64,000 nucleotides of DNA, from the NCBI RefSeq assembly GCF_010093535.1, contig NW_022985231.1:132583-196582 (forward strand). Direction: 5' to 3'. The DNA is from Lindgomyces ingoldianus (taxonomy: Eukaryota > Ascomycota > Dothideomycetes > Pleosporales > Lindgomycetaceae). Below the pieces are notes generated by a model that saw only the letters and a program-made list of their open reading frames with translations, was not told the DNA's origin and ran no database searches. The translations under genes were made by a program, and so were the position numbers. The first letter of the stretch is position 1; each line of letters begins with the position of its first letter. Shown here piece by piece: positions 1 through 13,109 of the stretch.

Positions 1-3000
1 ATTAAGCTCTATGTAATAAACACAGGATGTTATAACCTAATTCTAGAACAACTATAGCTATATTAGCATAAAGTTACCTTTAATTACTAAGAGTAAGTTC
101 TAAACTTTAACTCTTTTTAATGCTAAAATATATGCTTACGCTTACACCTAAACAACACCTAAATAGCACTTAATATAGAAGGTTTTTAGACCTACTTTTT
201 AATAACCTAGAGAAAAACTACTTAAGTAAGGCTAACAAGCTAAGCCTTTTACTAAAATAGGCTATATAAAATAATTTAACAACTACTTAAACTTAAAAAA
301 AAAAGCCTTTAAGAAACCTTTACTTACTTAATTTAAACACAAACTAGGACTTAAACAGCAGATAGACATCTACTATATAAGACCTGCCTTATTTATAACC
401 CTAGCTTAATAACTAGATTACAAAATCTACACAGTTATAATTTCTAATATAGACTAAGCTTTAGCTCCCTAAAAATACACTAACTTAAAGATAATAGTCT
501 CTTAAGACTACTATAACTTATTACATGTCTTTTTTTAAAATAAGTCTAATAAGCTTTTAATATAATGTTTATATAATTACTAGATAACTCTTAAGCCTAG
601 TAAACAACCTAGTTATAGGCTACTATATAAAATGTTACTAAACAAATTAAAAGTGCTCTAAAAATACTTTAATAAAAACCTAAAAAAAAAGTTTATTTAA
701 GCTAGCTTTTTACTAGTAGTGTTACTTATACTATTTATAAAGAAACCTAGAGGTAGGCTTTAATTCTATATTAACTACTAAAGACTAAACACTATTACTA
801 TTAAAAACTAATACTTAATTTTTTTTTATAAGAAACCTTAAGCTAACTAAGTAAAGTAAAGTATTTTATAAAGTTAAATATTATTGCTGCCTTTAACAAA
901 CTAAGAATAGTAAAGGGTAATAAGTAGCTAACAGCATTTTAGACCTAATATAGACTATTTAAGTACTTAGTAATGCCTTTTAGCTTAGCTAACGCGCCTA
1001 GTACTTTTTAACATTTTGTAAACAACTTACTCTAACTCTACCTAGACATGTTCTGCACTATGTATATTAATAATATTCTAATCTATAGTAATAGCCTTTT
1101 AAAGCATAAACAGCATATACGCCTAGTGCTAAAGGCTATAGAAAAAGCAGGTTTGTAACTTAACATAGATAAATGTAAGTTCTACTAATTAAAGGTCACA
1201 TATTTAGAATATGTAATCTTTATAGATAGCATTTAAATAGACCCTGTTAAAGTTTAGACTATGCTAGATTAGTAATACTTAAAGAACATAAAAAATGTTT
1301 AAGCCTTTATAAAATTTGCTAACTTTTACTAATAATTTATTAATAACTTTTTATAGCTAGTAAGCTCTATAATTACACTTACTAAAAAAAAAGTTTAATT
1401 TAACTTTAACTTAAATTACTAATAGTCCTTTAACTAGCTAAAAAAAGCCTTTACTAAAGCTTTAATACTCTACTACTTTAACTCTAAACTACTAATACTT
1501 GTAGAAGCTAATGCCTTAGACTACATAGTAGCAGGAGTTCTTTCCTAGACTAAGCTAGACAGGACTATTAGGCCTATTACATACTTTTTAAAAAGAATAA
1601 GTCCTGCAAAAGGTAATTATAAGATCTATAATAAAAAATTACTTGCTATAGTACACTGCTTTAAATAATAGCAACCTAAACTAGAAGGTGCAGCGCATCT
1701 AATATAGGTCCTATCTAACTATAAAAACTTATAGTACTTTATAACTATAAAATAACTTAGCTACTAATAAGCCTATTAGTTTAAATACCTGTTTTATTTT
1801 AATTTTAAAATTACTTATTATTCTAGTTAAAATAGAGGGAAACTAGATGCTTTTATAAAGTAATCCTAAAATTTCTTTACTTAGAAAAAAGTGTAAAAGG
1901 CTTAACACTAAACTCTACTCTAACTTAAGCTATTTTTAGACCTTAACCTAAATAAAATAAATTAAATAATTAATTAAATTATTATTAATAAGTATTTAAA
2001 TAATAAATTTATTTAAAAAACTTTAAACCTGCTCTAAAATAGCGCTAGTTAGTTAAAGAAGGTAACACTAGTTAACTATAAAAACTAAAATAGTAAGCTA
2101 TATTACTATAACTAACTTATAATCTTTAATTTTAATAAACTAAGAATTAAACTACTCTAAATTATACATAACTTGCCTGTTAGAGAACACCTAGGTAGAG
2201 GAAAGACTCTTAACCTACTACAGAGAGAGTACTACTAGCCCTGCATGTTCTATACTGTACGCTAATACGTATTATGTTGCTATACTTGCTGTAAAGTAAA
2301 GGCCTTTTAAAAAAAGTATAATAGCCTACTTAAACTACTTCTAATTTCTAAACAAGCTTAAAAAGACATATTAATTAATTTTATTATAAACCTACTTTTA
2401 TCTAAAAAGTATATAAATATTATAGTAGTTATTAATTACTTAACTAAGTATTAACACTTAATACTATGTTCCTTTATAACTGCCCCTAATATGGCCTAGT
2501 TATTCTACTAATACATATAAGTTTACTATAGCCTGCCTAACATAATTATATTAGATAGAGGTACACAGTTTGTCTTAGCCTTCTAGGACAAACTTTATAA
2601 ATAGCTCTAAATTGTCCTTTATCTATCTACAGCTTTTTACCTAGAGACTAATAGCTAGACTAAGAACGCAAACACTATAATAGAATAAGTCCTATAAGCG
2701 TACACAAACTACTAGTAAGATAACTAGGTAAAATAGTTAGCTATAGCATAGTTTAAAGCTAATAACATAACATCTAAATTAACATAAGTATCTCTGTTCT
2801 TAGTAAACTATAGATACTACCTTTAAATAAAATTTAAACTACTTTTAAATACCCTCTAACTAACTTATTAATTTATATAAGTAATAAACATAAATAAACT
2901 TATTAACAAAATTTAAAATATATCTAAATATGTTTATAAAAAGCTTACATAGGCTTAAGCTTTTTAATAAGAGTACATAAACTAATCTTAAACTCTTGCC

Positions 3001-3517
3001 CCTGCGTATATAGCTAGCAAGAAGGTCTAGCTAAACGCTAGAAATATCTAAATAAACTAATAATTAAAGAAACTTAATTAAAAGAACCTTAGCCCTTTTA
3101 CAGTAGCCTATATAGTTTTATTACATGCTTACTAATTAATTCTACCTAACAGCATAAAGATACACCCTGTGTTCTATGTATTATTGCTGCGCTAAGTAGC
3201 CTCTAAATCTAACTATCTACCTAGACAGCTAAACCTGCTACTTAAACTTATTATTATAAACAATAAACTAGAATACATTATAAAAGATGTTAAATAGATC
3301 TAGTTTAATAAAAAGAAATGTATTTATAAATACTTTATAAAATAAACTAAATATAATAAACTATTATAGAAACCTATAAAAGCTTTATAAAAGAACTCTA
3401 TAGTAACTTAATTCTACGCCTAATACTTATTTAAACTAAACTTATACCCTAATAAAGACAACTTAATGCTAGAACTACTAATGTAAAAGATTCTCTTCTT
3501 AATAAGAGAGGGGGTAC
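1..3517 (+). pseudogene. Gypsy (Ty3-type) element A1, degenerate pol, 5' end outside window
   Basis: This is the internal region of an LTR retrotransposon, read on the plus strand and full of stop codons. Reverse transcriptase is recognisable at about 960-1090: a FSLANAP-like block (family form FGLANAP) is followed by YINNILIYS at 1063-1089, where the catalytic YLDD has become YINN by G-to-A changes. An integrase HHCC zinc-binding region is visible at about 2160-2310, with H..H spacing, 'LLQREYY' and a C-x2-C pair. A polypurine tract (AAGAGAGGGGG, about 3504-3514) lies just before the LTR at 3518. The domain order RT, then integrase, then LTR fits Ty3/Gypsy. The same family recurs in inverted orientation as element A2 (41101-60657). 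The copy cannot encode protein: RIP-type transitions have created stops throughout. The 5' LTR and gag lie left of the window. Confidence 0.88.
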
Positions 3518-3835
3518 TGTTACAGTATCCTCTCTAGATCCTAGACATAACTATATTAAACGTGTACTAGAGTATTATTAGTGCACGTCTAACATAAATA
3601 TAACACAACATAAACATAAACTTAAGTATAAACTGCCTTAACACTAACTAAACCTAAAATAAGCTTAATTTATACTTAAAGTGCTTAGACTTTTAAGCTA
3701 AGTATTTAATTACTAATTTTTTTTTAAACCTTCCTATTCCTTACACAACATCTTGTACCTACTATAATACCTCACGTAGTAATTAAACTAGACCTCTGTG
3801 AAGCTCTATAACCTTACTTGTGCACAATTATGACA
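3518..3835 (+). repeat. LTR-A, 3' LTR of Gypsy element A1 (318 bp)
   Basis: It begins TGTTACAGTATCC and ends AATTATGACA. It matches, in reverse complement, the LTRs at 41101-41418 (also 318 bp) and 60339-60657 (319 bp). The polypurine tract directly upstream identifies this as the 3' LTR of a plus-strand element. The next 5 bp are ACACT, but the partner target-site copy is outside the window. Confidence 0.9.
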
Positions 3836-5640
3836 ACACTCTACTCTGCGCTTTTAGTATGTATTTTCGAGAGATTTTCTGCAGGAGCCCCTAGGCCTTT
3901 CTAGGGGTTCCTAGGGTGTTCTAGGGCCCCCCTGGGCCAGAGGACCCTATATAAAGCTCTGTCTGTCCTAGAGAGTCCCTATTCTAACTGCCTTTAGATT
4001 CTTCCTTAGCTAGCCACCCTAGCTAGCTATCCCCTGTCCTATTTTTAAGGCCTCTAGTCCTGTCTATCCTAATCTAGGCCCCTCTAGGCCCCCTAAGCCC
4101 TGTCTTGCACATTTTACTACTAATAATGTCTTTCCTAGCTAGTAAGCAGTTAGACAGGATTACCTTAGCTATAAATAAGGCCTTAGCTACTATTAATCTC
4201 TGCTTAACTTGCCTTAATAAGATTATAGGTAGAATTATAGCGCATAAGCTAGGCGTAATTCTACTATGCTGTTTTCTTGTTAAGGAGGATTGTAATGTCT
4301 AGACTTAGAATACCTACATCTATTAAGGCTTATTAGAGCCTAAGCGCACTAATAACCTCTTAAAGTGCAATAGCTGCTATAAGGGTGGCAGAGACTGCTA
4401 TTAAGTAGGTTATCCTAGAGCTGTTTATAGCTGTCTAGTAGTCCCTAAGGTGCTTCTTAGTTCTTTTTACTAATTCTTAGGTTGTAGTGCCTAAAGGACT
4501 ATTGCCTAGTAATTATAACTATTATAAGCACTATTCTTAGCAGTTTTTTCTAGCTTAAGACCTAAATTAACCTTAGCAACACTTAAAAGTACTTACTAAA
4601 CATTATTAAGGGTCTTTATAAAAAGGTTAATAAAGTTATTATTTATCTTAATAAGTTTATAATCTCTAGCTACCTTCTAAACTCTTCTAGGTTTCTCTAG
4701 AGGTCTCTAGGGCTTTTTAGGGGTTTCTAGACTAATTCTTGCTAGGCTTATTTATAGCAAGATAGCTAGTAACGCTCTAACTCCCCTCTATGTTAGCAAG
4801 AAGGTGTTTAGGGACTTAAGTATTATTAGTCTTAGTAAGGCAAAGAAGAGGGCATTAGTAAAGTGTAAAAAAGAAATAAGTAATAATAATAGCTTAAGAC
4901 CCTTTTCTCTAGTCTTTAAGCGCGTCTGCACTATATGTTCTCTAACCTATACCTATCTAGGCTCTTCTAGAGCAGTCTAACTCTGTCTAGAGTACTTAGC
5001 CTTCTACTGCTAATTTTAGTGTTCTCTAGGCTTAGGTCCTCTTCCTTGCTAAGGAATTTTATAAGAGTAAGTAGGGCATATAGAAAACTAACTTTACTTA
5101 TAATTTTAACACTTTTAACCCTAAGCAAAACTTTTTTTAGGGATAAGGCAGGTTATCTGCCTTTATTTTTAGTCTTTTTAGCATTTTTTTTTCTTTACAT
5201 TAGTTTAGCAGATCTAGGGGTCTCTAGGCCTGTCTAAGCCCTCTAGAATAGGTTTTGCCTTTTCTAGGTTTTTACCTGCTATTTTTTTCTTCTCTAGGAC
5301 AGTTTAGTCTATTTTTGCATAGCAGTAGCTTCTTTAGAAATAGTTATAGCGCTTTATACTCTTTTTATATTCTCTTTAGTAGCTTACTTTTCTTTTAGGT
5401 TTTTCTAGTAAAGTTTAGGCTTTATAGTGCATCTATTCCCCTTCTTAGGGGTATCTAGGCTAGTCTAGGGGTAATCTAGACTAATCTAGTAGTATTTAAA
5501 AATAGGGATAGTAAAAAACAAGCTAAGTTTCTAAAGTTTATAGTGCTTAAAAGTTTTTTTTAAATGTTCTAAGCTTCTATAAAGTTATTTAGTCTAGGTT
5601 TGTTCCTTTTAGTCTAGTCCCTCTTAGCCTAATTTAGCCT
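3836..5640. other. Unassigned RIP-mutated segment, CTAG-rich
   Basis: This is about 1.8 kb between the end of LTR-A and a pyrimidine tract at about 5640-5670 that may be the polypurine tract (on the minus strand) of the neighbouring Gypsy-2. The tetranucleotide CTAG is strikingly frequent, as expected if CCAG and CTGG decay to CTAG. Open stretches at 4105-4302 (65 codons) and 5019-5237 (72 codons) resemble no family I know and are probably not genes. The segment could be a long LTR of Gypsy-2 or a separate plus-strand element. I could not match it to the other end of Gypsy-2 by eye. Confidence 0.5.
3948..3955 (+). promoter_or_regulatory. TATA box of a buried transposon promoter
   Basis: TATATAAA lies in a GC-richer patch and is followed by a pyrimidine-rich stretch with CCTATTC/CCTTAG-type sequences, a common arrangement at fungal transcription starts. 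It probably belonged to the LTR or leader of the unassigned element at 3836-5640. There is no sign it drives a living gene. Confidence 0.4.
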
Positions 5641-6256
5641 TCCCTTCCCTCTCTTTATTCTCCCTTGTACTAGTAGTTCTACTTATCTCTAGAATTTATT
5701 TATAGCCCCTTTAGATATGTCTTCTGCTAGGAGCAGTTAGTTATCTTCCTCTCTAAACTCTTTCTAGTGTACTCTGTATAGCTATATTCCCTTATGCAGC
5801 TCTTAGTCTATAATGTGGTCCACGTCCTATATATTTGTTCTTGCTTAGGGTATTACTGCCTTAGCTAGGGGTTGTTTGCAAGGTAATAGGTAACTTAGAG
5901 GTGCTAGCTTAAAAAGGCTAACATAGAATACTAGGTAGATCTAAAAGCTAGCTAGCAAGTCTAGGCAGTAGAATTAAGTCCTATGTATAGCAGAAACTTT
6001 TTAAGGGCCTATATATTTATTGTCTAGCTTCTTTTTTAGCTAAGAGGTAGTAATGTTCTTAGTGCTAAAGTATACCTAGTCCCCTACTAAGTATATTTTG
6101 TGTTTATGTGTCTTGTTATGCTATTGCTTCTAGTACTCTTGCGCTGTCCTAAGGTGTTTAGCTAGCTTTTGCCTAGTTTAGGCTAGTTTGTTGCTGTTTT
6201 AGAGTGCTTGTAGAGAAATACTAGCCTTCTTTGCTTGTTTTAGCACGTCTGTGGAC

Positions 6257-9200
6257 CAGAGTTAGCAACAATTAAGTTAATTAAGTTAAGGTGAATAGCT
6301 TAATTAATTAACAGATTTAGCAGCTTTTGCTTAACTTAATTAACTTAATAGCCCTAAAAAGGGCTAGCTTAATTAATTAACTTAACTTAATTAATAGCTT
6401 TACAGCGTAGTTACAGCGTATTAAATTAACTGTAGATATTGTAGATAGTCTTAAGCTCTTTAGGAGAGATACTGTTGTTATAAGGACTATTTAATGCTAT
6501 TGTAGGCTTTAAGCTAAGGCGCTTCTAGCTATGTAGTAATTATAAAGTAGATAAAAGATTTACCTTTATGCGTAATTATCTTGTCTTTAATAAATTACTT
6601 AATTTAGAAAAGGTCCTCTTACAGTTAGTAGCTGTAGCAAGGATACTAAGGACTGTAAGGGTAAAGCGTGATAGAATAGGGTACTTGTTAGCCTTTCTAA
6701 TTTAGTAGATAATTAGATTATGTGTAAATAAAAACTTTTCTAGCACAGGTAACTTAATTATCTACTGCTTAAACTTATTATAGTAAAGAGATAAGCGCGC
6801 GTTGTTACTTTATAAAGTGGCTCTTATAAAGTCTAACTGGCTTCTAGACAGCCTAGTACGCGCCTTCTTTAGTAGTAGCTCTAGCATACTAATTAGAGAG
6901 GTAGCATCTTTAAACTCTGCCTATAAGTGTTAAAAGCTAATATAGCAATTATCTAGCTAGCCTTTATAGGGGTAAGGCTTTATGTAAAGCTTTTTATTAT
7001 AATTATAAGGCACCTTCTACACCTTATCTATGTAGCCTTTTGTGCGCGGGTGGAGACAGCAGGCTGTGTAATATGCTAGGGTATCCTTTAACTTATGCAG
7101 ATACTTGTAGATCTTTATGTAGGCTATATTATAAGTAGCTTTTATATAGTCCTCTAAGGCGTTAATGTTATTAAAGTTAACGTTATTATATTAATAGAGC
7201 ATATTATTAAGAGTAGTAGAAAGCTAGGTAAGTATAGGTAAGACCTTTTATATTGCTCCTAACATACTAGCTACGCCCCTGCCCTCTATACAAATAGTAG
7301 CCTCTTTAAAGGGTTATAGAATTTTATAATACTTTGTAATTATTGCTTAATTCTTTACACTAAGGCTATCCTTTTAGATAAAGCAACACTGCTTAAGATT
7401 AAGTAGTTATAAGTGTTAATAGGTGCTCTAGTGTTAGTACTTAACAAGCTTGTAGTTAATATAGTTGTTAAAAGGCATATAGAGCTTAAGCGTGTGTAAA
7501 AAATAATTATAATAAAAGTTTTATTTTATTTTTACTAGCTTAATAATCTTTAGTGTCTTTACCTTACTATTACTATTTAATTAAGTGTTGTAGGCTACCT
7601 AGCATTGTTTAAGAAGCTGGCAAGCTTGCGGTGTACAGATAGAGGCAATAACATTAATTAGGACGCCTAGAGGGCCTACCTGCTGCTACTTATTAAGAAA
7701 AGCTGCCTTATTATTTAGGTGCTTTTCTATGTTATTAAACACCTTTTAATCTTTACTAAATATAATCTATTAGGCAGTAAGATTAATTATATAGTAGGCG
7801 TAATATAGGCGTTAATAACAGGTGTTAAAGCTGTATTTAATAGCTAGGGCGTTAATAGCAGTGTTATTGTTAGTAGCATTATTAAAGATAAAGTAGCCTA
7901 AGTTACACACAGATATCTTAAAGCTTTTAAGTGTAGCATTAATAACAGCAGCAATATTAACGCTTATATGCTAGCTTATTAATAAAGGCAGGCTTAATAT
8001 GTAATTATAAGGCTTACTGTTACTATTAAGGTAGTAGATGTAAATACCTGTTAACGCCTATTTGCTACCTATTAATGTCTAATTATTAAAGGAAATATAG
8101 ATAGCTAATTACACGTTACATAAGTAATTAATAATAGTAAGCATGTAGAACTTATACTTAGTAATTATATAGGCTTATAAGGTATTATAGGATCTCTAGA
8201 GCTCTGTCTCTGCTAACAGGTTAGCCTGCTGTAACATGTTACAAAAAGCTGCGCCCTTAATTATAAAGAGCGCCTAGTTATTAGCTACTACCTAATTAAG
8301 TACTAACTATAGAAAAGTTGTACACAAAAAGCTTAATATAATAAGATTAGTAACACCTTATAATACCCTAAAGCCTTTGTAATAGATATAGGCAAGTAAA
8401 GAGGATTACGTGGAGGACATTGTTGTAACGCAGTAGGTAGACTTTTTACTGTTTTTATTAATGCTGTAGCTAGCTTTACGCTTTTTAAGATAGCACATAA
8501 TTAATGTAGTTAATAAATTAGCTTAATAAAAGCTGTTAGGTTGCCTATAGGTGTAGTAGTAACAGCAGAGCTAATACAGGCGTTGTTGCTTTTAATGCTA
8601 AAGGTAATATCTATATTGCTAAACCTAGCTTTTTTAACTACGCTTTAGTGTGTAAGGTGGCTTGTAATAACCTAATAAGCGTAGCTAGTTAATGCTGTTA
8701 TAATTGTTATTATTATTATTATTAATATTGCTATTAGTAGTTAATTATAACTTGCCTATAGAGCTTTTATTAGCGTTAAGCTTTAGCAACGTGTTAGTAG
8801 CTATATTAGTAGCGCTATCTTTAGAGACAGTTTGTAACACTGCGCTTTTAAGCTGCTAGCTAAAAACTTAGATAAGGTTACTGTTTATGCCCTTTATATA
8901 ATTAGGCAACACTATATTAATAGAGAGGGTGTTAGTATTAATAAAGATAAGCATTAGTAAAGTAGGCAAGATAACACGTTAAAGTTATAATAGGTTTAGA
9001 TAAGCACTAAGCTCTACTAGGTAGGCAGTAAGCTTTTATGTTAGCAGAATAGAAGACGCTAAGCTCTATTAGGTAGGCAGTAAGGTACTACCTTAGTAGC
9101 TGTAACTAGGATTTACTACTCCACGTACTAGGAGATACTGTAACCTTTAGTAATCCCCTAGTAAAACCTATAATATTGCAGCCTATTAAGTCTGTTAATT

Positions 9201-9331
9201 AAGTTAATTAAGTAAGTAAGATTTGCTTAATTAACTTAATAAATTTAGCTTCTATGCTTAACTTAATTAACTTAATAGTATTAAGTTAATTAAGTTAAGT
9301 TAACAAGTTAACTTAATTATTGCCAAGTCTG
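6257..9331 (-). mobile_element. hAT DNA transposon copy 1 (3075 bp), RIP-dead
   Basis: The ends are CAGAGTTAGCAACAATTAAG on the left and, on the complement of the right end, CAGACTTGGCAATAATTAAG. These are imperfect terminal inverted repeats with the CAG start typical of hAT elements. An exact 8-bp target duplication, CTGTGGAC, flanks it at 6249-6256 and 9332-9339, and 8 bp is diagnostic for hAT. Subterminal TTAATTAACTTAA repeats fill both ends. The transposase runs on the minus strand. Its C-terminal dimerisation domain is readable at about 6560-6700, where KRTFSKL stands for the ERTFSEL-type motif. Stops occur throughout. It is the same length as copy 2 (27971-31045) and in opposite orientation. 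Confidence 0.92.
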
Positions 9332-9339
9332 CTGTGGAC

Positions 9340-9420
9340 AGCAGATCCTTCCCATAGACGGCCTGGAATGGCGATATCCCTGTAGAGCTGTGGACAGCGT
9401 TGTTGTAGGCATATTCTGCG
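9340..9420 (-). pseudogene. Well-preserved integrase core fragment of Gypsy-2
   Basis: On the minus strand this stretch reads, without a stop, as [17 protein letters not shown] followed by AVYGKDLL. This is the conserved end of the Ty3/Gypsy integrase core (family pattern of the type Y N ... H S S T G x S P F ... Y G). It is GC-richer than its surroundings and keeps TCA, TGG and TCC contexts, so it largely escaped mutation. It abuts the hAT target duplication at 9332-9339 and places that insertion inside the integrase gene. Confidence 0.8.
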
Positions 9421-11229
9421 TTAGAGAGAATCTCTGCCTAGTTGTCCTACTTATAGTTGCAGTATATTTAAAGGTACTACTTTAATATTTAGTTTTAGCG
9501 CTTAGTCTAGCTGTTAGTTTATAGGTAAAAAGCAGTAAAAAGAAGTCTCTTTGTCTCTAAGTAAGCTGTAAACGTCTTCTAATAGGCAGACGTAAACAGG
9601 GCTCCCTAGTCTGTTACAATAGAGAAGGGGGGGCTGTAGAGTCTTAAAATTTTCTGCCTAAAAGTCTTAGCTAAGGCTGCTGCCTTTAAGGTGCCCCTAC
9701 TAAGAATGTAGTAGGCTATTTTAAAGAAATAATTAACTATAACTAGAATACTATTATAGCTCCTTCTATTTAACTAGCTAAGTAGTAGCTCTGTAATAAA
9801 ATCTATAGAGATATCCTCCTAGATCCTAGAGGGGACTAGGAGGGGCTAGAGTTCCCTGTACAGGGCATGTTAAGGGGATTTTGCGCGTTAGCAGGCCTAG
9901 CATGTGCTAAAGTAGTCTTTAGTGTATTACTATATGCCTAGCTAATAGAAGTCCCTTTATACCTAATAAAAAGTTTTACTAAATCTAAAATAGCCTACTA
10001 AGAAATAGTTATAGTAGGCCTAAAAAGCTTAAATCTTTGCTTCTTTAGGTATGTAGGTCTTCTTTTTATAGGTAAGAAGTCCCTTCTTCTTTTCTAACTA
10101 CCTGCCTACTTAGTCTAGTTAGTCTTTTACATCCTTTTCTTAGGCCTTTTTTACGCCTTTAGCGTGCGGATCTTCTCTAAGCCCCTTTATAATTGCCTTT
10201 ATTAAAGAGCTCTTTAGGCTTTAGGTTTTATCTACTATTTTAGCAGTACCTAAGGCTTTTATCCTAGTTGCTTAAGTAACAGCTACTATTTCTAGCTGTC
10301 CTAGGCCCTTCTAAGGTAATCTTGCCCTGTCTAGCTCTAGTTTACGCTGCAGATTATAAAGTGCTTACTTCTATAATTCTAAGCTATTTTTATTATTACT
10401 CTTCTTACCCTTTTTATAATTAGGCCTTTTTAAAAGCCTATTAGTAGAGTTAGTCTTACCTAGTTAATAATAAATTTAGAAGTTAAAAGTAGCTACCTAC
10501 TCTACTTACTAAGCCTACTTTCTAGTTAGGGTCTTAGTAGTTATAAACCCTTAGAAGTTAGTGTAGTCTGTTAGAAGTTCTATTATATAAGTAGCTTTTT
10601 TTAGATAGTAGCGCTAGTGTTTAAAGCCCTCTACTATAGTAAGTAGCTTACTATTATAGGTGTTATAGTTACATTCTACTACTGTTATTTTACATAAGAA
10701 AAAGGCTATAGGGTGCTACTAGTCTTTTTCTGCCCTGTCTAGCCTAGGCTAGCTTAGAATTCTTAAGATTATATATCTTAAAGCATTAGTTTTAACTTAG
10801 TAGTGTAGGTTAAAATTAAAATGTACTAGTAGTAGTTCTCTAGTAAATCTACTCTTTAGTTTATTAAAAGCAGACACTACTTAAGAACTTAGCGCTAGAG
10901 GGATAGACTCTTTTTTATGTTGCTAATAGCCTTTTTTAGCTAAACCTTAGAGTTATTAAGTAAGCTAGTGTAAAAAAGTAGTAATCTGCAAGAATCTTTT
11001 TATAAAGTGTTAGTAGTAGTTAGTAAACTCTAAAAAGATCTAAATCTCCCTTATAGTTCTAGGGATTAGCTACCTCTAGATAGCTTTAACTTAGTCCTCC
11101 TCTATCTAAACCTCTTTTAAGGTAATAATAAAGCCTAAGTACTCTACTTTATCTATGTAAAATTTATATTTTAAGAGCTTAGTATATAGCTTATGCTAAA
11201 AAAGCTTAGATAGAACTAGGTAAATATGC

Positions 11230-11600
11230 TTTTTATGCTTAACTTTATTTTAAAAGTAGATAAGTATATTATCTAAGTAGATAATGCAACATATGTTAAA
11301 AAAGTCTAATAGTGTAGAGTTAATATAACTCTAGAAGACTACTAGAGCGTTTATAAGTCTAAAGAGTATTATAGTGTATTTAAAATAGCTATAGTAGGTC
11401 TAGAAGGCAGTCTTCTACTTATCCCCCTCCTTAATTTAAATGCAGTAGTAGGCGTTGCGCAGGTCTAGTTTAAAGTAGATTTTAGCGCAGCCTAATTAAT
11501 CTAAAGATTTCTTAATTAATAGAAAAAAGTATTAGTTTTTTACTATAATAGCATTAAAGCCTTAGTAGTCTATATAAAGTTAAAGTGTTTTATTCTTCTT
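11230..11600 (-). pseudogene. Reverse transcriptase domain of Gypsy-2
   Basis: Read on the minus strand, the order is LDLRNAYYCI, then an EGDK-KTAF block, then FRLINALVVF, then CIIYLDNILIYF. These align by eye with the palm motifs of Ty3/Gypsy reverse transcriptase (DLR.AY, EGDEWKTAF, FGLTNAP, YLDDILIY). The second catalytic aspartate is changed to asparagine and several tryptophan codons are now stops, both by G-to-A changes. Confidence 0.85.
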
Positions 11601-12479
11601 TTTTATAAATAGAATAGAGGCCTCTACTTTTAACATTAAGTAGTGTATTTATCCCTATTCTAGGTTTGTCTAGATATACTTTTATAGAACTTTTACCTTA
11701 GTAGTAGAAAGACTATAAAAAGAGCTATATAAAAGTTTTTTTTTTTTATCTAAGTTAATTACAAGCTTGTGTAGGCTATAGTTAGGCAAAAAAAAGGTGT
11801 TATATTTTAAAAATGCTTTTTAAAACTTCTTAAAGTATGCTAACAGCAGCCTAGGCTTCTTTAAGGTTAGTTAGAATGCGTAAGTAATTACTATTATAAA
11901 CATGTTATTATTAGAGTTTATTAGTACCTTTATAAATGCCTCTAGGCTGTTTAGACTAATCTTCTTATAAAGTTAGTAGTGTTCTTAGAAATAAACTATC
12001 TTATGTATAAAGTTAAAAGTTAGGTTTTATTTTTCTAGCTAAGGTATGCTTAATATTATACTATAACTAGAGATTCTTGTTATAAAAAAAGTAAATTTAC
12101 TTACTTAAGACTACCTCTTACTGTCCTTAATATAGTAAAAGACATTAGCCCTTTTTATAACCTTTAATAGCTGTCTTTTTAGGGATATAAAGAAGCCTAG
12201 GTCTACTAGGTTAACTACTACACCTACTTATTTAGTAAGGTTTTAATTTAAAAAGTTTACTTTTACCCTAAAGTCTATTATAGCTTAGTAGTAGTAAGAG
12301 AAAGTTAGACCCTTAACAGCCTTTAAAAAAGATATAAGCATTACCCTTACAGCACTAAGCCTAGCTCTTTAGGTACTTGCTGCTGCTACTTTCTGCCCCT
12401 CTAAGTATTCTACCTAGCCTATAAGACGTAGGGGGGGGCGTCTTAGGGCGCAGCTTTTCCTGCTAGGTTGTTCTTTTTA

Positions 12480-12540
12480 AGGGGGCAGTTTCTTTGCATG
12501 TGGCCCTACTTATAATAGTTATAGCAGCTCTCTTTTTTCT
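12480..12540 (-). pseudogene. Gag zinc knuckle of Gypsy-2
   Basis: On the minus strand the residues CYN, then YYK, a stop, and GHMQRNCP correspond to a CX2CX4HX4C knuckle. The second cysteine has become tyrosine (TGT to TAT). The position, upstream of the reverse transcriptase on the coding strand, is right for the end of Gag. Confidence 0.7.
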
Positions 12541-13109
12541 AGTTTTTAGCCTTTTATGCCTTTTTAGCTTCTAACTTCTAGGGCTTAGCAGCTATAAAGT
12601 TATAAAGCTTTATATTATTTCTTTAGTGTTAGTTGCTTTAAAGTTTTTTATAACTTACTTAGCCTTCTAAGGGGTGTTCTGCTCCTTTTAGGGGCCTCTT
12701 GCTACCCCTACAGTTCCCTCCTGCTTAGAGGACCTGCTAGTGCTAGTTAGCCTCTATCTTTAATTTAAGAAAACTACTCTACACTTTTAGTTAAAAGTCT
12801 AGCCTGTACTACACTTTCTTATCTAAAGTAAAGAAAAAGTTATGTATTAAGTTTTAATTTAAGTTATTTAAGGCTTTAATAAAGTTAATATCCTCTTACT
12901 AAGTTTTAAAATAGTTAAGAAGTTTAGTAAAAGTTTAATTTTTTTAATTTACATTTTTAATTTTTTACTTAGCTAAATTTTTTTTTTTCTAGGCATATCT
13001 AAGAAAGCTTAATAGTGTTTCTTTTATAAAGCCTTAGTGTAATTAAGTTAGGTAGTTAACTGTAGAGATTACATGTACTACCTTATCCTAACAGTTGCAG
13101 GGGTCCTCC

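Noticed and set aside
6257..6420. Repeated TTAATTAACTTAA units considered as a CRISPR or satellite
   Set aside because: They are irregular subterminal repeats of a hAT element, mirrored at its other end, with no unique spacers. The organism is also a eukaryote.
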